8,081 nucleotides of DNA from a bacterium (GTDB lineage Bacteria > Bacillota > Clostridia > Oscillospirales > Acutalibacteraceae). Both the position numbers and the translations under genes were made by a program. The stretch is from the NCBI GenBank assembly GCA_020627425.1, contig JAHKXX010000168.1, forward strand, positions 1-8,081, read 5' to 3'. Under the pieces are notes generated by a model. That model had not been told where the DNA came from, searched no databases, and was given only the letters and a program-made list of their open reading frames with translations. This document shows positions 4,802-8,081 of the stretch, in pieces (the first letter of the stretch is position 1; each line of letters begins with the position of its first letter).

Positions 4802-7800
4802 TCAATTAGTTTTTTTAAACTGCCGGTAATTCGCCTTGTCGTTCGTCTTTACGGAATACATAGCCATATCCGCTCTGCGGTAAAGTTCCTGGAAGCTTTT
4901 TCCCTGTGACGGGAACATAGCAAAGCCTGCTGACACGGTAAAGTGCTCATTGATACCGCGGTGCGACACATCAAGCTTTTTGCCTGCTATCATTGACAGA
5001 CATTCGCTTATCTCCTGCTCGGTGCAGTTTTTCATCAGCACCATAAACTCATCTCCGCCTACTCTGCCGAGTAAACAGTCACTGTCAAAGGTTTCTCTGA
5101 GTATCTCTGCCATACGGCTTATAACGGAGTCGCCGAACTCGTGACCGTAGGTATCGTTAAAGTATTTGAAGTTATCTATATCCATCATTACCAGAGCACA
5201 GGGTTCGTCGGGGTTTTCCTTCAGGTATTCACCCATTCTGTCCGCAGCGGTAGTCTGGTTCAGAAGTCCTGTCATACCGTCTATCTCGGCGCGCTGTTTC
5301 ATCTGTTCGTTTTTGTTGCGGAAGTCATTTACGTCATACACAAATATCCACGCGTGTATCTGACTATCCACCTGATTCATACGGCACGTGGTGTGCTTCC
5401 ACCTGTACTCGCCGTCATAAAAGCGCAGATACTCTATATCTACGATGCTTTCTCCCTCTATAAAGCGGTTTATCAGCTGTACTCTGTCAAAGAACTCCTT
5501 TTGCTCATCGGTAACAATGCTCGGCGGCTGACTGTTTGCCTCCTGTTCGACAAATTCATCATAGCTGCCAAAGGAGTCAGAGCCAAGTCTCTTCATATCG
5601 TCATCATTCAGATGTACCTCTTCTATCAGGTTTTTGGTCAGGTTAACATGCAGATAGTTGGACACGCTCATAAACTCGTATACCGAGTGATAGCCCAGAA
5701 GTGCCGACAGACCCCGGCTTGCCATCCACATCAAATTGGAATTAAAGTGATACTCGCTCTCTATGCTGTGTTCATCGCTGTTTTTCCAATAGGTCCGGTT
5801 GACTATCACAAGCAGGGCGCCTATCTTTGAATGGGAGTCATAGGCTATACTGAGAAGCCTTGAGATTACCATAACATCGCCCTCATTGTCGTCCACTATG
5901 GACTCCCATCGGTCAGAGGCAAATGCTCTCTTTGCTACCTCCTTGAACTTTTCGGAGGGCTGACGGTCGAGTATCACATAGTCAGAGCTTCGTTTTATAT
6001 CGCCGATTCCTATTGTCTTAAGGAAGTTCTTGTAGGCTTCGTTTGCCTTCATAATGCGATACTTGTCGTCCCTCAACTCTATAACCGCAGCAGGAACACC
6101 CTCTATAATATTGCTGATACTGTCGTCTACCTCCATAAGTATAGAGTCGTTAAAGTTGACAGAGCCGACCTTGTCATAATATGTAGACATACGGTAATCG
6201 TCATAGCCGATATCCGTGGGGTTCTTTGACCTCTCTATAAAGTATTCGCACGGCATAGGACGGCTGAAAAGGTAGCCCTGTGCCTTTTCGCAGCCTATAT
6301 CATTCAGAAATTCAAGCTGCTCTTTGGTTTGTACGCCCTCTGCAAGGGTATGTATCCCAAGCCGTGAGACCATACTGACAACGTCGGAAAGGATGGAGTG
6401 GTTTTTTCCTGTCAGACTGAAATTCTTCATAAACTTCATATCGAGCTTGATAAGATCGAAATTGAACTCCTGAAGGGTATTCAGCGAGGAATACTCGCTG
6501 CCGAAATCATCCATCCATACCTTGAAGCCCGCTGCACGGAACTTGTTTATCTGGTCGTTCAAAAAATGCTGATTATTTATAAATGCACTCTCGGTTATCT
6601 CTATTGTCAAAAGCTTGTGGGAGACCTTGTATTCATCAACTATTTTGAGTATCTCCTGTACTACGTTGCACTCCTCAAAGTCCACTCTGGACAGGTTGAC
6701 AGACACAGGTACAAGCGGCAGCTTCTCCTTTTTCTGTCTTTTCAGGTTCTCACATATTTTTCTGACCATATAGAAGTCAAGCTTTGTTATAAGCCTGTGC
6801 TCCTCAAGAACAGGAACAAACTGTATGGGACTCAGCATACCGCGCTCGGGATCTATCCATCGGCACAGTGCCTCCATATCGCATATATTACCGGTGACTG
6901 TACGGATTATAGGCTGATAGTAAAGCTGTATCCAGCCCTTCTCCAGAGCCTCGCTGAAATGCGTAAGTATATGCTGACGTCTCTGATAACCGTCAAACAT
7001 AGAACGGTCAAACACTCTGTACTTGTGCTGATAGTCGCCCTTCAGGCTTTTGCAGGCAAGTCTTGCACGGTCACAGGCAGCAAGAACGTCAAGCCGCTGA
7101 GAGGCGTCATCGACATATATTCCGGCGCAGATCTGTACAGGAATACCCGAGGGGTTATTCAGCACCTTCTCATGCACAGTCTCAAGCCGCTGCTCAAGCT
7201 GAGAGCGCGAAGCAAGCACAACAAAGTGATCCTCCGCAAATCTTGACAGAGGCTCGTTTTTGAACACCTCTCTCAGAACATAGGCAGTACCCACAAGTAT
7301 ACCATTACCCTTTGAGAAGCCGTAGTTTTCGTTTATCGCCTTCATATCTCTAAGGTCGAAATAAACAAACGCAGGAGTGATGCCCTTTGACCTCATATCA
7401 GAGCGAACCTGCTGCGCCACAAGGCGGAAATTCGTCATATTCGGCAGCCCGGTAAGGTCGTCGAACTGTGTGTTCTGCTCCATATTCACAAGGTCGGTAA
7501 CATCGTTGCTGCTGAGGAAAAACTGCTTTTTGCTTTTACTCAGGATCTTGATATGTATATTCAGCGTCCTTTTGTTTTTCAGACGGACATTAAATGTACT
7601 CTCGCCATCCTTGCCGCATTTTTCCGATATAAAGCTCATAAACTCCGTCTGTGTGGAAAAGGTTTGTCCGAGACCGCCCGAAAAATATGTCAGCAGTGAC
7701 TTCAGCTTGTCCTTTTTATTTTCCGTCATACCGTCCGAGCCGTCAAAGTCGCCCGTATAATATACCCGGCCGGACTTTCCGTCTATTAGTGCAGCAAAAT

Positions 7801-8081
7801 CTACGGACTCGCGCGTCGCTATTTTCATCATACGGTCAAATACGACTGTGTCCGTAACATTTTCTGCCTGTAGCTTCAGAAACAGCTCGCCCTCCTCAAG
7901 CGTCTGCATAACCGTCGGGGTGATCTTAATGAATATACAGCCTTTTCGGGTATTAAGCTCCATAATATTATCGGGGATCTTTTTCCCGTCAAAGAAGCTG
8001 AGTCTTATATTTTCGGGAGAAAGCTCGTTAATATACTCCCTATACTCGGTGTTGTCAACGTGATTGCAAACAAACTGGTAA
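4802..8081 (-). CDS. Cyclic-di-GMP enzyme: sensor, degenerate GGDEF, EAL, PAS-like, GGDEF (start outside window)
   Basis: At least 1092 codons are visible; the frame is open to the right edge. Numbering from the in-window Met at 7963: residues 1-160 (plus 39 codons upstream) form a sensor-like region without membrane spans. About 165-315 is a GGDEF domain whose active-site loop reads AEDHF (243-247), so it is probably inactive. About 325-580 is an EAL phosphodiesterase with every catalytic position: Glu364 (EAL), Asn423, Glu455, Asp485-Asp486, Lys506, Glu542, Gln562. Loop 6 Glu458 is present. About 617-720 and 740-885 look PAS-like. About 890-1050 is an intact diguanylate cyclase with Asp928 and GGDEF at 969-973, but without an RxxD inhibitory site. 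The protein should both make and degrade cyclic-di-GMP under control of its sensor parts, in the cytoplasm (inference from families). The Met at 7963 lacks a Shine-Dalgarno, so it is internal. The gene ends at a strong terminator and is convergent with the ATPase gene. Confidence 0.92.
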   Translation of the reverse strand, partial: YQFVCNHVDNTEYREYINELSPENIRLSFFDGKKIPDNIMELNTRKGCIFIKITPTVMQTLEEGELFLKLQAENVTDTVVFDRMMKIATRESVDFAALIDGKSGRVYYTGDFDGSDGMTENKKDKLKSLLTYFSGGLGQTFSTQTEFMSFISEKCGKDGESTFNVRLKNKRTLNIHIKILSKSKKQFFLSSNDVTDLVNMEQNTQFDDLTGLPNMTNFRLVAQQVRSDMRSKGITPAFVYFDLRDMKAINENYGFSKGNGILVGTAYVLREVFKNEPLSRFAEDHFVVLASRSQLEQRLETVHEKVLNNPSGIPVQICAGIYVDDASQRLDVLAACDRARLACKSLKGDYQHKYRVFDRSMFDGYQRRQHILTHFSEALEKGWIQLYYQPIIRTVTGNICDMEALCRWIDPERGMLSPIQFVPVLEEHRLITKLDFYMVRKICENLKRQKKEKLPLVPVSVNLSRVDFEECNVVQEILKIVDEYKVSHKLLTIEITESAFINNQHFLNDQINKFRAAGFKVWMDDFGSEYSSLNTLQEFNFDLIKLDMKFMKNFSLTGKNHSILSDVVSMVSRLGIHTLAEGVQTKEQLEFLNDIGCEKAQGYLFSRPMPCEYFIERSKNPTDIGYDDYRMSTYYDKVGSVNFNDSILMEVDDSISNIIEGVPAAVIELRDDKYRIMKANEAYKNFLKTIGIGDIKRSSDYVILDRQPSEKFKEVAKRAFASDRWESIVDDNEGDVMVISRLLSIAYDSHSKIGALLVIVNRTYWKNSDEHSIESEYHFNSNLMWMASRGLSALLGYHSVYEFMSVSNYLHVNLTKNLIEEVHLNDDDMKRLGSDSFGSYDEFVEQEANSQPPSIVTDEQKEFFDRVQLINRFIEGESIVDIEYLRFYDGEYRWKHTTCRMNQVDSQIHAWIFVYDVNDFRNKNEQMKQRAEIDGMTGLLNQTTAADRMGEYLKENPDEPCALVMMDIDNFKYFNDTYGHEFGDSVISRMAEILRETFDSDCLLGRVGGDEFMVLMKNCTEQEISECLSMIAGKKLDVSHRGINEHFTVSAGFAMFPSQGKSFQELYRRADMAMYSVKTNDKANYRQFKKTN

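Noticed and set aside
5141..5830. 229-codon open frame on the plus strand
   Set aside because: Antisense to the PAS-like and C-terminal GGDEF part of the cyclic-di-GMP gene; codon-bias shadow.
6398..7246. 282-codon open frame on the plus strand
   Set aside because: Antisense to the EAL and first GGDEF domains, which carry the conserved residues. The translation shows no family pattern.
1..8081. CRISPR array, tRNA, rRNA, insertion sequence or integrase site
   Set aside because: No spaced direct repeats, cloverleaf pattern, transposase-like frame or terminal inverted repeat pair was seen on reading both strands.

Overview
The window looks like chromosomal DNA of a Gram-positive, low-to-moderate GC Firmicute, most likely a gut clostridium of the Ruminococcus/Oscillospiraceae type. 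The basis is strong AAGGAG/GGAGG ribosome sites, sigma-A promoters with extended -10 boxes, a lipobox lipoprotein, a TelA gene typical of Firmicutes, and a very large multi-domain GGDEF/EAL protein. The family placement is inference; no rRNA, tRNA or other taxonomic marker is present.

Left part (1-3732, minus strand): a three-gene operon read leftwards from a strong extended -10 promoter at about 3704-3732. The order is telA (TelA-family, toxic-anion/envelope-stress protein), then a 250-residue protein with two N-terminal membrane segments and a helical cytoplasmic part that I do not recognise, then a secreted lipoprotein that joins a periplasmic-binding-protein-like domain to a von Willebrand A domain with a complete MIDAS site. 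The gap is 30 bp between the first two genes, and the last two overlap by 14 bp. No terminator is visible after the third gene. A strong Shine-Dalgarno sequence follows it, so the operon may continue past base 1. The three products would span cytoplasm, membrane and outer surface, which suggests one envelope-associated complex or stress pathway.

Middle (3656-3904): a divergent regulatory region with two facing-away promoters about 100 bp apart, a perfect 14-bp palindrome and an imperfect 14-bp palindrome. To its right, on the plus strand, is a single-gene unit for a small ABC-type ATPase of the COG3910 kind with all nucleotide-binding motifs. It ends in a UUCG-loop terminator.

Right part (4631-8081): a convergent intergenic region of 171 bp holds the plus-strand terminator and two abutting hairpins, one of which is the minus-strand terminator. 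Beyond it, on the minus strand, lies a long cyclic-di-GMP enzyme that runs off the right edge. Its order is N-terminal sensor region, degenerate GGDEF, intact EAL, two PAS-like segments, intact GGDEF. The reading frame stays open for 39 codons upstream of the first in-window methionine, so its true start is outside the window.

No mobile element, CRISPR array, tRNA or rRNA was seen. No gap longer than 300 bases lacks a gene. The telA operon seems richer in GC than the ATPase and the cyclic-di-GMP gene in hand-counted samples.
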